Shown here: one piece after another, positions 17,051-24,843 of the stretch | Position numbering within the stretch: the first letter of the stretch is position 1 | Layout: each line of letters starts with the position of its first letter | Assembly (NCBI GenBank): GCA_902762565.1 | Contig: CACWOS010000003.1 | Span: forward strand, 25,868-89,867 | Origin: an uncultured Prevotellaceae bacterium | GTDB taxonomy: Bacteria; Bacteroidota; Bacteroidia; Bacteroidales; Bacteroidaceae | Length of the DNA stretch: 64,000 nucleotides | Direction of reading: 5' to 3' | Program-made: the position numbers and the translations under genes | The notes under the pieces: generated by a model | Seen by the model: only the letters and a program-made list of their open reading frames with translations | Told to the model about the DNA's origin: nothing | The model's database searches: none

Positions 17051-18354
17051 AATCGTTTAAGTATGGGTTCGTAATCGTTGGGTATATGTGTCGTCTTGAT
17101 TTTCCATTCTTTGGGGTAGAGGTTGTTGGCGCGCGAGCCGATGTTTTTGGCAGGCCCAAGTGGGAAACCTTGGAAGGCAACGTTGACCAATCCGCGTGGT
17201 GTTTCCTCGGGCAGTACGAGTGCTTCGTGGCGCAAGTAGGCCATTGCCTGTTGGTAGGTTAGCTCAACTTGAGGACCGTCTACGTGCAGAGGAATTGTTC
17301 CCAGCGTGGGAATCTTTTGTTCCCAGCGTGGGAATCTTTTGTTCCCAGCGTGGGAATAATCGGCTTGCTCCGTGGGGACTGCCGGCCTGCTTCCTTTGCG
17401 CAGGACGCAAACAAAGAGCCCTTCGCTACGCGAGATGCCAGGAATGAAACGATAGACGGGTTCGTGGAATCCTTCGAGCAGGGAACCCGTGATGTTCTCT
17501 GACCAATGGTCAGAGTGTGGCGCTCTCTCTTTGAGAGTGTGGCGTTGCAATGCAATCCATTCTGATTTCACATCGACAGGCACGACCTCGGCATCATCGA
17601 ACGTCTCCAGTATCCAGCGAATATTTTCTTCGTTCTCTTTAGTATTAAAGGTACACGTACTATATATTAATAGGCCACCGTCATTCAGACAGGCCCATGC
17701 GTCCGTCACAATGTCCCGTTGCAGTTGCCAGCACTTTTCTACCTGTTGGGGACTCCATTCGCGGATGGTGGCTTCGTCCTTGCGGAACATGCCTTCGCCA
17801 GAGCAGGGAACATCGCAGAGGATGAGGTCGAACTTCATCTTTGCCTTGCGATAGTCTTTGGGATAGGCGTTGGTGACGTAGTGATTCGGATAGCCCCACT
17901 TGGTCACGTTTTCCAACAGGATGCTCGCACGATTGCGGATGGGTTCGTTGGAGTAGAGTACACAGTCGTCAGGCAAAGCCGCACGGAGTAGGGTAGACTT
18001 GCCACCAGGAGCGGCACACATATCTAAAGATATGTGAGGTATGATGTCTGATGTAAGATATTGGCGCAATACTTCGTCCAAGAACATCGATGCGGCTTCC
18101 TGCACGTAGTAACAACCTGCATGGAACAGCGGGTCGAAGGTAAAATTGGGGCGTTGCTTCAGGTAATAGCCGTTCCTGCACCAAGGCACAGGCTCGGCAT
18201 CTTCCATCTGCCATTCTCCTTCTTTTATCTTCATGGGGTTCAGTCGAATACTGACAGGAACGTCCTCCTCGAACGATTTTAGATACCGTTCGAAGCGCTC
18301 CTCGCCCATCAATTGGCGTGTGTAATCACTGAATGCCGCAGGTAAATTTGCCAT
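17047..18354 (-). CDS. rsmF: RsmB/NOP family 16S rRNA (cytosine-C5) methyltransferase, RsmF-like
   Basis: SAM-dependent m5C rRNA methyltransferase of 435 residues. The N-terminal part ([20 protein letters not shown]) precedes a Rossmann fold with the SAM motif [11 protein letters not shown] (about residue 108), the release Cys motif [11 protein letters not shown] and the catalytic YSTCTFN. A C-terminal RNA-binding region of about 100 residues follows. Two stretches are unusual. Codons at 17297-17356 are three 22-bp palindromic repeats read successively in three frames. Codons at 17497-17544 contain a second 22-bp-spaced repeat. The insertions lie between the catalytic core and the C-terminal domain and keep the frame. 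The -7 box is only 8 bases before the ATG. Confidence 0.9.
   Translation of the reverse strand: MANLPAAFSDYTRQLMGEERFERYLKSFEEDVPVSIRLNPMKIKEGEWQMEDAEPVPWCRNGYYLKQRPNFTFDPLFHAGCYYVQEAASMFLDEVLRQYLTSDIIPHISLDMCAAPGGKSTLLRAALPDDCVLYSNEPIRNRASILLENVTKWGYPNHYVTNAYPKDYRKAKMKFDLILCDVPCSGEGMFRKDEATIREWSPQQVEKCWQLQRDIVTDAWACLNDGGLLIYSTCTFNTKENEENIRWILETFDDAEVVPVDVKSEWIALQRHTLKERAPHSDHWSENITGSLLEGFHEPVYRFIPGISRSEGLFVCVLRKGSRPAVPTEQADYSHAGNKRFPRWEQKIPTLGTIPLHVDGPQVELTYQQAMAYLRHEALVLPEETPRGLVNVAFQGFPLGPAKNIGSRANNLYPKEWKIKTTHIPNDYEPILKRL
17297..17356. repeat. Three tandem 22-bp palindromic repeats inside rsmF
   Basis: Units at 17297-17318, 17319-17340 and 17341-17356 (third unit partial) are identical. 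Each carries TTCCCA-GCG-TGGGAA, a hairpin with 6-bp arms. A 22-bp unit shifts the reading frame by one each time, and three units (66 bp) restore it. All three frames are free of stops. Confidence 0.95.
17497..17544. repeat. 19-bp palindrome plus 22-bp-spaced direct repeat inside rsmF
   Basis: CTCTGACCA-A-TGGTCAGAG at 17497-17515 is a perfect palindrome. AGAGTGTGGCG occurs at 17512-17522 and again at 17534-17544, exactly 22 bases apart. Confidence 0.85.
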
Positions 18355-18358
18355 TTCG

Positions 18359-18394
18359 TTTGCAAAAGTACAAAAAAAAGTTGTACCTTTGCAA
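18359..18394. promoter_or_regulatory. Overlapping divergent promoters for rsmF and the head-GIN operon
   Basis: Plus strand: TTTG 18359-18362, TACCTTTG 18384-18391, gap 21. Minus strand: TTG 18392-18394, TACTTTTG 18363-18370, gap 21. The -33 box of each promoter abuts the -7 box of the other, so both cannot be occupied by polymerase together. Confidence 0.75.
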
Positions 18395-18449
18395 CTAATT
18401 TAGGATTAATTGCGTCTAACGGATAGAAATATTTAAAGAAAAGAAAACA

Positions 18450-19160
18450 ATGAACGCAAAGATTCAGTTATTAGTAATGACGGTTGTCCTCATCGGATTG
18501 ACTTCATGCACTGGTTGCAGAGTGAACACGTGGCACGTCGAGACATCGCAATCATCCCAAACGCGCCCGTTGCGCGATTTCGAGCGTATTGAACTGTTAG
18601 GCTCGCTCGATGTCAAATATCAGCAGGCCGATTCCTTCTCCGTTGAGGTCTGTGCGCCTGAGAAATACTTGGACCAGGTGGAGACTCTTGTCGATGATAA
18701 TCGTCTAGTTCTCAGAATGAAGGGCGAAGGTAAGTTCATCAACTTCGGCGTGACTGACGGTGACGACGTAAAGGTGTATGTGACCTCTCCTGATCTGATT
18801 GGCGTCACCCTTCGTGGGTCTGGCGATTTCGAATGCCTTCACCTCGTGGATACCGACAACCTTGATATTACGCTGAACGGGTCTGGCGACATTAAGTTCG
18901 CTGATGTTATCTGCGATCGAGTCAATGTGTCGCTGGTTGGTTCTGGCGATGTTGACATGAGGGAGGTGAAGACTCTGTGGGCAGGTGTGAATCTCGTAGG
19001 CTCTGGCGATGTCAAGATGTGCTTTAACAATAGTGGAAAGGTGGAGGCCAACCTGACAGGCTCTGGCGACATTACGCTGAAGGGCACGGTTAGCGACTAC
19101 AAATATAATGTCCGTGGCTCTGGCGATATGCATATGAAAGAATTACACGTTGCTAAATGA
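18450..19160 (+). CDS. Head-GIN domain (DUF2807) lipoprotein, putative adhesin
   Basis: This 236-residue protein has a lipobox (GLTSC, Cys20). A head-GIN fold starts at RPLRDFERIELLGSLDVKY and continues as a right-handed beta-helix with a repeated turn. GSGD occurs six times, at roughly 20-residue spacing from about residue 123 to the end (RGSGDF, NGSGDI, VGSGDV twice, TGSGDI, RGSGDM). Such proteins are annotated as putative auto-transporter adhesins in Bacteroidota. It is the first gene of an operon with a DUF6249-like membrane protein, PspC, an ECF sigma factor and a small membrane protein. This context points to envelope-stress sensing as much as adhesion. Confidence 0.85.
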   Translation: MNAKIQLLVMTVVLIGLTSCTGCRVNTWHVETSQSSQTRPLRDFERIELLGSLDVKYQQADSFSVEVCAPEKYLDQVETLVDDNRLVLRMKGEGKFINFGVTDGDDVKVYVTSPDLIGVTLRGSGDFECLHLVDTDNLDITLNGSGDIKFADVICDRVNVSLVGSGDVDMREVKTLWAGVNLVGSGDVKMCFNNSGKVEANLTGSGDITLKGTVSDYKYNVRGSGDMHMKELHVAK

Positions 19161-19207
19161 TTAATGGAACATTCACTAAATGATAATAGAAAAATGATAA
19201 AGAATAA

Positions 19208-19906
19208 ATGACTATGAAAAAGGTATTATTAACATTGGCATTGCTGCTCACGCTCACAACGGGTATGGAGGCAGCAGGACAGAAACACCGTCATACGCCA
19301 CGTCAGGAAAAGGTGGATTCAACGAACAAAGATGCTGTTGTTGTGTATTCGGATACGACGAGTATGGATACGATGACGACGACGAAGCATAAGGGTAAGG
19401 TGACCATTACCACACCGACATCGCCTTGGAGTTCAAATACCGTAACCTACGAGATGGACGACGAGAACTTTGGCAGCATGTTGAAACATCTCTTTGTTGA
19501 TATGGATAGCAATGGCATTGCAGGCATTTTCTTCGTACTGGGTGTGTTGCTCATCCTCTTCGTGCTGGCTCCTGTGCTGATTATCATTGCGCTGTTCTAT
19601 TTCATCAACAAGAATCGCAAGGAGAAGATGCGTTTGGCACAGATGGCCATGCAGCAGGGACAGCCCATTCCTGACCAGTTGCTGAACAACAATCCCACTG
19701 ATACTGACGATGAGTATCAGAAGGGCATGCGTCAGTGCTTCGTAGGTGTAGGCTTGATGGTCTTCTTAGGCTATGCCGCTGGTCAGGTAGGCTTCGGTAT
19801 TGGTGCATTGGTGTTCTGCATCGGACTGGGTAAGGTGTTTGCTTCGAAAACGGCACAGAAGAGAAATGATAAGAATAACGAATTAAATCAGCATAATTAT
19901 GACTAA
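19208..19906 (+). CDS. Membrane protein with DUF6249-like C-terminal domain
   Basis: The 232-residue product has an N-terminal signal segment (possible start also at the third codon), a Thr/Asp-rich exported stretch to about residue 90, a membrane helix at about 98-128 (IFFVLGVLLILFVLAPVLII), a charged cytoplasmic linker with MAMQQGQPIPDQLL, and two closely spaced helices at about 175-215 (GVGLMVFLGYAAGQVGFGIG). The latter match the DUF6249-like pattern I know from Bacteroidota. It overlaps the next gene, pspC, by 8 bases. It probably works with PspC and the ECF sigma factor in membrane stress response, but no biochemical function is known to me. Confidence 0.7.
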   Translation: MTMKKVLLTLALLLTLTTGMEAAGQKHRHTPRQEKVDSTNKDAVVVYSDTTSMDTMTTTKHKGKVTITTPTSPWSSNTVTYEMDDENFGSMLKHLFVDMDSNGIAGIFFVLGVLLILFVLAPVLIIIALFYFINKNRKEKMRLAQMAMQQGQPIPDQLLNNNPTDTDDEYQKGMRQCFVGVGLMVFLGYAAGQVGFGIGALVFCIGLGKVFASKTAQKRNDKNNELNQHNYD

Positions 19907-20090
19907 GAAATTACAACGTAGCAACGATCGCGTGTTAGGCGGCGTTTGCGCAGGATTCGCAGAGTATATGGACTTCGATCCAGTAGCTGTTCGCTTGGGT
20001 TATGCAGCTCTGACGCTGTTTACTGCCTTTGCAGGTATTCCTTTCTACATTGTGGCGTGGATCATCATTCCCGCTAAGACTCAATTGTAA
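19899..20090 (+). CDS. pspC: PspC domain protein
   Basis: This 63-residue protein matches the PspC domain end to end: KKLQRSNDRVLGGVCAGFAEY, then DFDPVAVRLGYAAL, then a hydrophobic helix ending in IIIPAK. In proteobacteria PspC is a membrane stress sensor of the phage-shock system; stand-alone short versions are usual in Bacteroidota. The start overlaps the end of the upstream membrane protein gene, and the ECF sigma factor begins 23 bases downstream. Confidence 0.9.
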   Translation: MTKKLQRSNDRVLGGVCAGFAEYMDFDPVAVRLGYAALTLFTAFAGIPFYIVAWIIIPAKTQL

Positions 20091-20113
20091 AATAGAAAAT
20101 AGTCAAGTCGTAA

Positions 20114-20638
20114 ATGACCACTGATATCTCTCTCGTTGCACAGGTGGCGATGTTCGGCAATAGACGGGCTTTCGACGAGCTCGTACGCCGATACCAGTCA
20201 CCTGTGCGCAGGTTCTTCCTGAGCCAGACGCTGGGAGATAGTCAGTTGAGTGACGATTTGGCACAAGATACGTTTATCAAGGCATATACCAACATCCGCT
20301 CTTTCAAGGGGCTGGCGTCGTTTCAGACGTGGTTGATGCGTATTGCCTATAACGTGTTATACGATTATACGCGCAGAAACCATCCGACTGAAGATGTGGA
20401 CGCAGTATCTCAACGATCAGGTACTGAGAATACTTCATTGAAAATGGACCTATATGCTGCATTAGCGCTATTAAAGCCTGACGAACGGACGTGTATTACC
20501 CTGCAACTCATTGATGGATACGATATTGCAGGTATTGCAAAGATTACAGGTATTAAAGATGGCACGGTGAAGTCGCACCTGTCAAGAGGTAAGGAAAAGT
20601 TAGCAACCTATTTAAGACAAAATGGATATGATAAATAA
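20114..20638 (+). CDS. ECF-type RNA polymerase sigma factor
   Basis: This 174-residue sigma factor has region 2 (AFDELVRRYQSPVRRFFLSQ, DDLAQDTFIKAYTNIRSFKG, FQTWLMRIAYNVLYDYTRR) and region 4 (LKPDERTCITLQLIDGYDIAGIAKITG, GTVKSHLSRGKEKLATYL) joined by a short linker. There is no region 1 or 3 and no FecR-type anti-sigma next door. The following gene overlaps by 17 bases and encodes a small two-helix membrane protein that could act as its partner. Position in the head-GIN/PspC operon suggests control of envelope functions. The target promoter cannot be deduced. Confidence 0.9.
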   Translation: MTTDISLVAQVAMFGNRRAFDELVRRYQSPVRRFFLSQTLGDSQLSDDLAQDTFIKAYTNIRSFKGLASFQTWLMRIAYNVLYDYTRRNHPTEDVDAVSQRSGTENTSLKMDLYAALALLKPDERTCITLQLIDGYDIAGIAKITGIKDGTVKSHLSRGKEKLATYLRQNGYDK

Positions 20639-20978
20639 AGATGAACGCTTGCTCCAGCAGTTTTTTAGCGAAGCAGCAAACCAGACAATAGAAGACAACG
20701 GTTTCACAGAACGTGTGATGAGCCAGTTGCCAGTTGCTTGTCATACTCAGCAAAAGCGCTTTCTGCGTATATGGAATACTGTTTTCATTACCCTCTTTGT
20801 TGTACTGTTCATCGTCTTTCATGGTTGGGAGTTACTGGCTGTCCAGTTCGAGGTGATGTTGCGTACGCTGGCAACACAATCGTTCAGCATCAATCTGCTG
20901 ATGCTGTTCTCAATAGTGTTCGGCCTATTGTTGGTAGGTACAGGTGAGGTTATTTCTTCGGAGTTAGCCCGTAAGTAG
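20622..20978 (+). CDS. Small membrane protein coupled to the ECF sigma factor (DUF5056-like)
   Basis: The 118-residue product has a soluble N-terminus of about 45 residues (INKDERLLQQFFSEAANQTIEDNGFTERVMSQLP) and two membrane helices at about 48-68 and 88-110. The start at 20622 overlaps the sigma stop by 17 bases; ATG at 20628 is an alternative. The N-terminal pattern resembles short Bacteroidota DUF5056 proteins found downstream of sigma factors. An anti-sigma role is suggested by position and membrane topology only. The last 29 bases overlap the 3' end of convergent porE. Confidence 0.7.
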   Translation: MDMINKDERLLQQFFSEAANQTIEDNGFTERVMSQLPVACHTQQKRFLRIWNTVFITLFVVLFIVFHGWELLAVQFEVMLRTLATQSFSINLLMLFSIVFGLLLVGTGEVISSELARK

Positions 20979-22989
20979 TTCTCAGCACAATAAATTCTGT
21001 ACGACGATTCAGCTGGTTGCATTGCTCCTGCTGTTCCTCGTTCTCTAGCGTCTTGATGAATTCTTCCGTCAAGACGTCGTTCTCTTTTAGGAAGGGATAC
21101 TTCTCCGTCAGTTTCTTGCGCACAGTCTTGGGCTTCTCCTTGCCATAACCCATTGGTGTCAGACGGTCTGATTCGATACCTTGTTCCACCAGATACTGCA
21201 CTACCGTCTCTGCACGTTTTTGTGACAGTTGTTTGTTGTATTCAGCTGGACCCTTGTAGTCGCAGTGTGCACTGAGTTCGATGGTTACGTTAGGATTTTC
21301 CTTAAGCAGTACCACCAACTTATCGAGTGACTCTTTCGATTCTGGACGCAGGGTGGCTTTATCGAAATCATAGAAGATGTTGTCTATCATCACTGGAGCA
21401 GTAATGGAGGCCAATGGGAACTGAAGTACATATTCCGTCGATTCATCGACTGAGTCGACGCGCAATTGTTCCTGATGGTTCAGGAACCCCTTGCAGGTGC
21501 CTAATAGTACATAGTCTACGTTAGGCTTGATTTCCTGTACAAATGACCCGTCGCCTTTTACACTGAGTTTCAGGTTTGTTCCATCGTTGCCAATCAGATA
21601 TACCTGTGCCTGAGGCAGTTCATAGCCTTCGGCCTCATATACCCAACCCTTGACGGTTTGGATGATATCGGGCTTCGCAAATGAGTAGATGTGGTCCCAG
21701 CCCTTGCCGTCACCACGATTCGACGAGAAGAAACCTTTGTTCTTCATACCTTCGAAGGTCATGCCGAAGTCGTCGCCCTGCGAATTGAGCGGATAGCCTG
21801 GGTGTTCGATGACATAGAGTTGGGCATTCTTCGAAATGTTATCATGAGTCTCAATAGGTTTGGCAATATAGATGTCCAAACCACCCATGCCCTCATGTCC
21901 ATTACTCGAGAAGTAGAGGTCGCCATTAGGACGGAATGTGGGGAACATCTCGTCGCCTGCTGTGTTGATGGGGGCTCCAAGGTTCTCGACACCTCCCAAA
22001 CCACTACTGGTCAGACGTACGCGCCAAATGTCGTATCCGCCCTTGCCGCCAGGCATGTTACTTGTAAAGTAGAGCCATTCGCCATCGGGACTGACAGCAG
22101 GGTGAGCGTAGGCTGATAGCGTGTCGCGTGTCAGTACCAGTTCTGTAGCTTTGCTCCATGCAGCATCCGAACGTTGACTAGTGGCGATATTGGCATAGCG
22201 TGGATACTGGCCATCTGTTTTGCATTGCGTCAGGTACATGGTTCGTCCGTCGGGTGTGAACGAACAGGCACCTTCTTCACCATCACTGTTCAACTCAGAA
22301 TCTATGACCTCAGGACGTTGCCATTTGCCCTTGTCGTCTTTTATGGAAACAAAGATGTCGGCATTCTTCGTGCCAGTGATGCCACTTAATTCGTCGCCCT
22401 TGGCCTGATTGCGTGTAGAAGTGAAGAACAACTGGTTAAAGTCTTCACCCGTCAGCATGGGCGAATATTCCGAACGTCGTGAGTTAAAGAAGTTCTCACG
22501 CTTGACGATATACCGAGAACCTTCCTCCTTCCAGATTGGTGCTTTCTGAGCTGAACGTAGTCCAGCCTTTGCCTGTTGTTCGTAACTTCGTGAATCCTTG
22601 AAGGCGTAACTTTTAATAGAATCCAATGCTGTCTGGTAGTTCTTGGCAGCTTCTTTGTAGTTTCCGCTCTTCATCAACTGTTCAGCCAAATGCAGATAAG
22701 TCAACGAGTCTGTCTGTTTATAACGAACAGCATTGTTGTAGGCCGCAATAGCTTTCTGTGTGTAGTTGATGCGTCGGTAGCTTTCAGCCATCTTTAACGC
22801 TCGCTTACCTCTTAGTGCTCGCTCTTTGGCAGGCGTCTGTGAGTAAGCTTTCTTATATTGTGCTGCAGCATCATAATATTCACCAAGGGCATAGTATTTA
22901 TCCCCTTTTTTCATAGCTTGTTCTGCACCACATCCCGTTAAGATTACTAACAGGAAACAGCCGAATGCTAATAGCCAATAATTCTTCAT
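20950..22989 (-). CDS. porE: PorE-like T9SS component: TPR, WD40-like propeller, CRD and OmpA domains
   Basis: A 679-residue lipoprotein (lipobox LTGC, Cys20). Domains in order: TPR-like helices at about 24-150 (KKGDKYYALGEYYDAAAQYKKAY), a PD40/WD40-like propeller at about 170-440 (SFTPDGRTMYLTQC, AVSPDGEWLYFTSN, TFRPNGDLYFSSNG, GFFSSNRGDGKGWDHIY), a carboxypeptidase-regulatory-like domain at about 450-530, and an OmpA peptidoglycan-binding domain at about 550-675 (IFYDFDKATLRPES, LSQKRAETVVQYL, NRRTEFIVL). This exact order is that of Porphyromonas gingivalis PorE, which links type IX secretion to the cell wall. It lies last in an operon with folE, a SPOR protein and tpiA. Confidence 0.85.
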   Translation of the reverse strand: MKNYWLLAFGCFLLVILTGCGAEQAMKKGDKYYALGEYYDAAAQYKKAYSQTPAKERALRGKRALKMAESYRRINYTQKAIAAYNNAVRYKQTDSLTYLHLAEQLMKSGNYKEAAKNYQTALDSIKSYAFKDSRSYEQQAKAGLRSAQKAPIWKEEGSRYIVKRENFFNSRRSEYSPMLTGEDFNQLFFTSTRNQAKGDELSGITGTKNADIFVSIKDDKGKWQRPEVIDSELNSDGEEGACSFTPDGRTMYLTQCKTDGQYPRYANIATSQRSDAAWSKATELVLTRDTLSAYAHPAVSPDGEWLYFTSNMPGGKGGYDIWRVRLTSSGLGGVENLGAPINTAGDEMFPTFRPNGDLYFSSNGHEGMGGLDIYIAKPIETHDNISKNAQLYVIEHPGYPLNSQGDDFGMTFEGMKNKGFFSSNRGDGKGWDHIYSFAKPDIIQTVKGWVYEAEGYELPQAQVYLIGNDGTNLKLSVKGDGSFVQEIKPNVDYVLLGTCKGFLNHQEQLRVDSVDESTEYVLQFPLASITAPVMIDNIFYDFDKATLRPESKESLDKLVVLLKENPNVTIELSAHCDYKGPAEYNKQLSQKRAETVVQYLVEQGIESDRLTPMGYGKEKPKTVRKKLTEKYPFLKENDVLTEEFIKTLENEEQQEQCNQLNRRTEFIVLRTTYGLTPKK

Positions 22990-23047
22990 ACCATATCTAT
23001 AACGAATTTCTATACTTTTTATTATAGATAGGCATCAATAAAATATA

Positions 23048-23620
23048 TCAGTCGTCAGGATTACCCTTGTAGTGGTATGGTTTCAACATGGGGTTGTCGC
23101 CTAGGTCCATTTCAGGTATGCCTCCATCCTTAATGAGCTTGTCCTGCTGCTTGCCGCGTACGTTACCTTCTGCCATCAAGAAGTCATCATAATTGAGGAA
23201 AGGAATAACGCATCCAAAGATACCGATACCTTCGCGCATTCCATCTGGATGCAGGTTGTTGGTTATACGGGCAGTGCAGAATATGGTGTGACGATATATC
23301 TCGAGCTTGTTGTTTCGATTGAATATCGCTAATATTTCCTTATCGTTGAAAGTACTGTCTGCTTCGGTGAAGGGACGGCGAATGTTATTGAATACTTCGT
23401 CTACAGGATCACAGCGTTTCTCAAAATTGTCTTGTATGCATTCGCGGATGTTGTCTTCCATCTGTGCCTGCATTTCTTCATCAGAGGGGATGGTTAGTAT
23501 TGAGGCAATCAGCAGAATGAAAAGGGTGCCTGCGAGGATGACTAACTTACCTAGACAACTGTTGGTAAACTCAGATGCCATAGATTGCTTCTTATAGGTA
23601 CTTCTGTTGGTTGGTTCCAT
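23048..23620 (-). CDS. Single-pass membrane protein, function unknown
   Basis: The 190-residue product has a basic, polar N-terminus, one membrane helix at about 26-48 (LVILAGTLFILLIASILTIP) and a soluble domain of about 140 residues. A motif-like stretch GIGIFGCVIPFLN lies near residue 135. It probably faces the periplasm because the N-terminus is basic. I do not recognise a named family. It starts 21 bases after folE and ends 58 bases before porE, so it sits inside the same operon. A role in the envelope is a guess from topology. Confidence 0.7.
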   Translation of the reverse strand: MEPTNRSTYKKQSMASEFTNSCLGKLVILAGTLFILLIASILTIPSDEEMQAQMEDNIRECIQDNFEKRCDPVDEVFNNIRRPFTEADSTFNDKEILAIFNRNNKLEIYRHTIFCTARITNNLHPDGMREGIGIFGCVIPFLNYDDFLMAEGNVRGKQQDKLIKDGGIPEMDLGDNPMLKPYHYKGNPDD

Positions 23621-23641
23621 CTTTTTTGTGATATTAAGTTA

Positions 23642-24223
23642 CTATTTACTATGTATTAGGTTCATAAATTCCTGACGGGTCTTTGCCTGGTTGAAGGCTC
23701 CGCTAAAGTCGCTGGTAGTGGTTATGCTGTTCTGCTTCTCCACACCACGCATCTGCATGCACATATGTCGAGCCTCTATCACGACCATGACTCCTAAAGG
23801 ATGGAGGGTTTGTTCGATGGCCTCCTTGATTTGTAGCGTCATACGTTCCTGCACTTGCAGGCGATGACTATAGATGTCTACTACGCGGGCTATCTTTGAG
23901 AGTCCTGTAATATAACCATTGGGTATGTAGGCTACATGTGCCTTGCCATAGAAGGGCAGCATGTGGTGTTCGCAGAGTGAGAAGAAGTCAATATCCTTAA
24001 CGATGACCATCTGCGAGTAATCTTCCTTGAACAGTGCCTGGCGTAATATTTCATGAGCATCCTCCTCGTAGCCTTTGGTGAGTGTCTGCATAGCTTTAGC
24101 CACGCGCATAGGTGTCTTGAGCAGTCCTTCGCGTTGTGGGTCTTCACCTATTAGCTTCAGAATCTCCTCATAGTGACTAGCCAAGGTGTCAAGTCCCTCT
24201 CTGTATGTTTCGTTCTCTGTCAT
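23642..24223 (-). CDS. folE: GTP cyclohydrolase I
   Basis: First enzyme of tetrahydrofolate synthesis: converts GTP to dihydroneopterin triphosphate. Its 193 residues are the usual length. Zinc-binding residues are visible as Cys and His in [12 protein letters not shown] and Cys in [10 protein letters not shown]. Other core motifs are [24 protein letters not shown] and the N-terminal [15 protein letters not shown]. The start ATG abuts the SPOR gene stop at 24223. With folA and thyA elsewhere in the window it completes a scattered folate set, though these are not co-transcribed. Confidence 0.97.
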   Translation of the reverse strand: MTENETYREGLDTLASHYEEILKLIGEDPQREGLLKTPMRVAKAMQTLTKGYEEDAHEILRQALFKEDYSQMVIVKDIDFFSLCEHHMLPFYGKAHVAYIPNGYITGLSKIARVVDIYSHRLQVQERMTLQIKEAIEQTLHPLGVMVVIEARHMCMQMRGVEKQNSITTTSDFSGAFNQAKTRQEFMNLIHSK

Positions 24224-24843
24224 TAATATTGTACAGTTATCTTCCCTTTAACGATAGAAGCTTGATTATAGCCCAAATTGCGTAGTTGAACCAGCATCTG
24301 GTGGGCTTCCTCGTAAGTACGGTAATTGCCAACTCTGCATATCCATCGTGGAGAGTAGAAATGTACGTATACAGGTACGTTGGCAAAGTGCGACTTGATG
24401 TTGTTGCCTATCTGCTCAGCCTGTACACGGTCCTTGCGTGAGTTGCCTCCTGCAAAGGCTTGTACGCGATAGCCGTTTACCTTCACGCCACCACGCATTA
24501 CCTTTTTGCTTAAGTCTGGATTTGCCTCGTCAGTCTCGCTGTTATCGCCAGTGCTAATGCCATTGATCACCGTAGGTTTAGTGGTGGGTGTCGTTGGTTT
24601 TGTTGTGGACGTGTTCTTACCAACTGTAGATGCGTTGGGAGTAGATACATTAGACTGAGTAGGCTGTTTGGTATTGTTCAGCACTTCACTATTGACGAGT
24701 TTGCTGATATTCTCGTCCTCATGAATAGTTATGGTGCCCTGCCCATTGCTGTTTTGCTGTTGTATGCGCTGGGTAAAAGTCTGTGCACTGGTATTAATTG
24801 CAATACCAGTACACAGCATAAATATTGTTACGATGCGTTTCAT
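24223..24843 (-). CDS. SPOR domain protein
   Basis: From [10 protein letters not shown], the start of a signal peptide cleaved near TSAQ, the product has 206 residues. A low-complexity Thr/Pro/Lys linker covers about 65-105, and a SPOR domain occupies the last 85 residues ([51 protein letters not shown]). SPOR domains bind denuded peptidoglycan at division or growth sites. The ATG coincides with the end of the tpiA stop; an upstream ATG at 24882 would lie inside tpiA without a signal peptide, so I rejected it. The synteny DUF1599, DoxX, tpiA, SPOR, folE matches other Bacteroidales from memory. Confidence 0.85.
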   Translation of the reverse strand: MKRIVTIFMLCTGIAINTSAQTFTQRIQQQNSNGQGTITIHEDENISKLVNSEVLNNTKQPTQSNVSTPNASTVGKNTSTTKPTTPTTKPTVINGISTGDNSETDEANPDLSKKVMRGGVKVNGYRVQAFAGGNSRKDRVQAEQIGNNIKSHFANVPVYVHFYSPRWICRVGNYRTYEEAHQMLVQLRNLGYNQASIVKGKITVQY

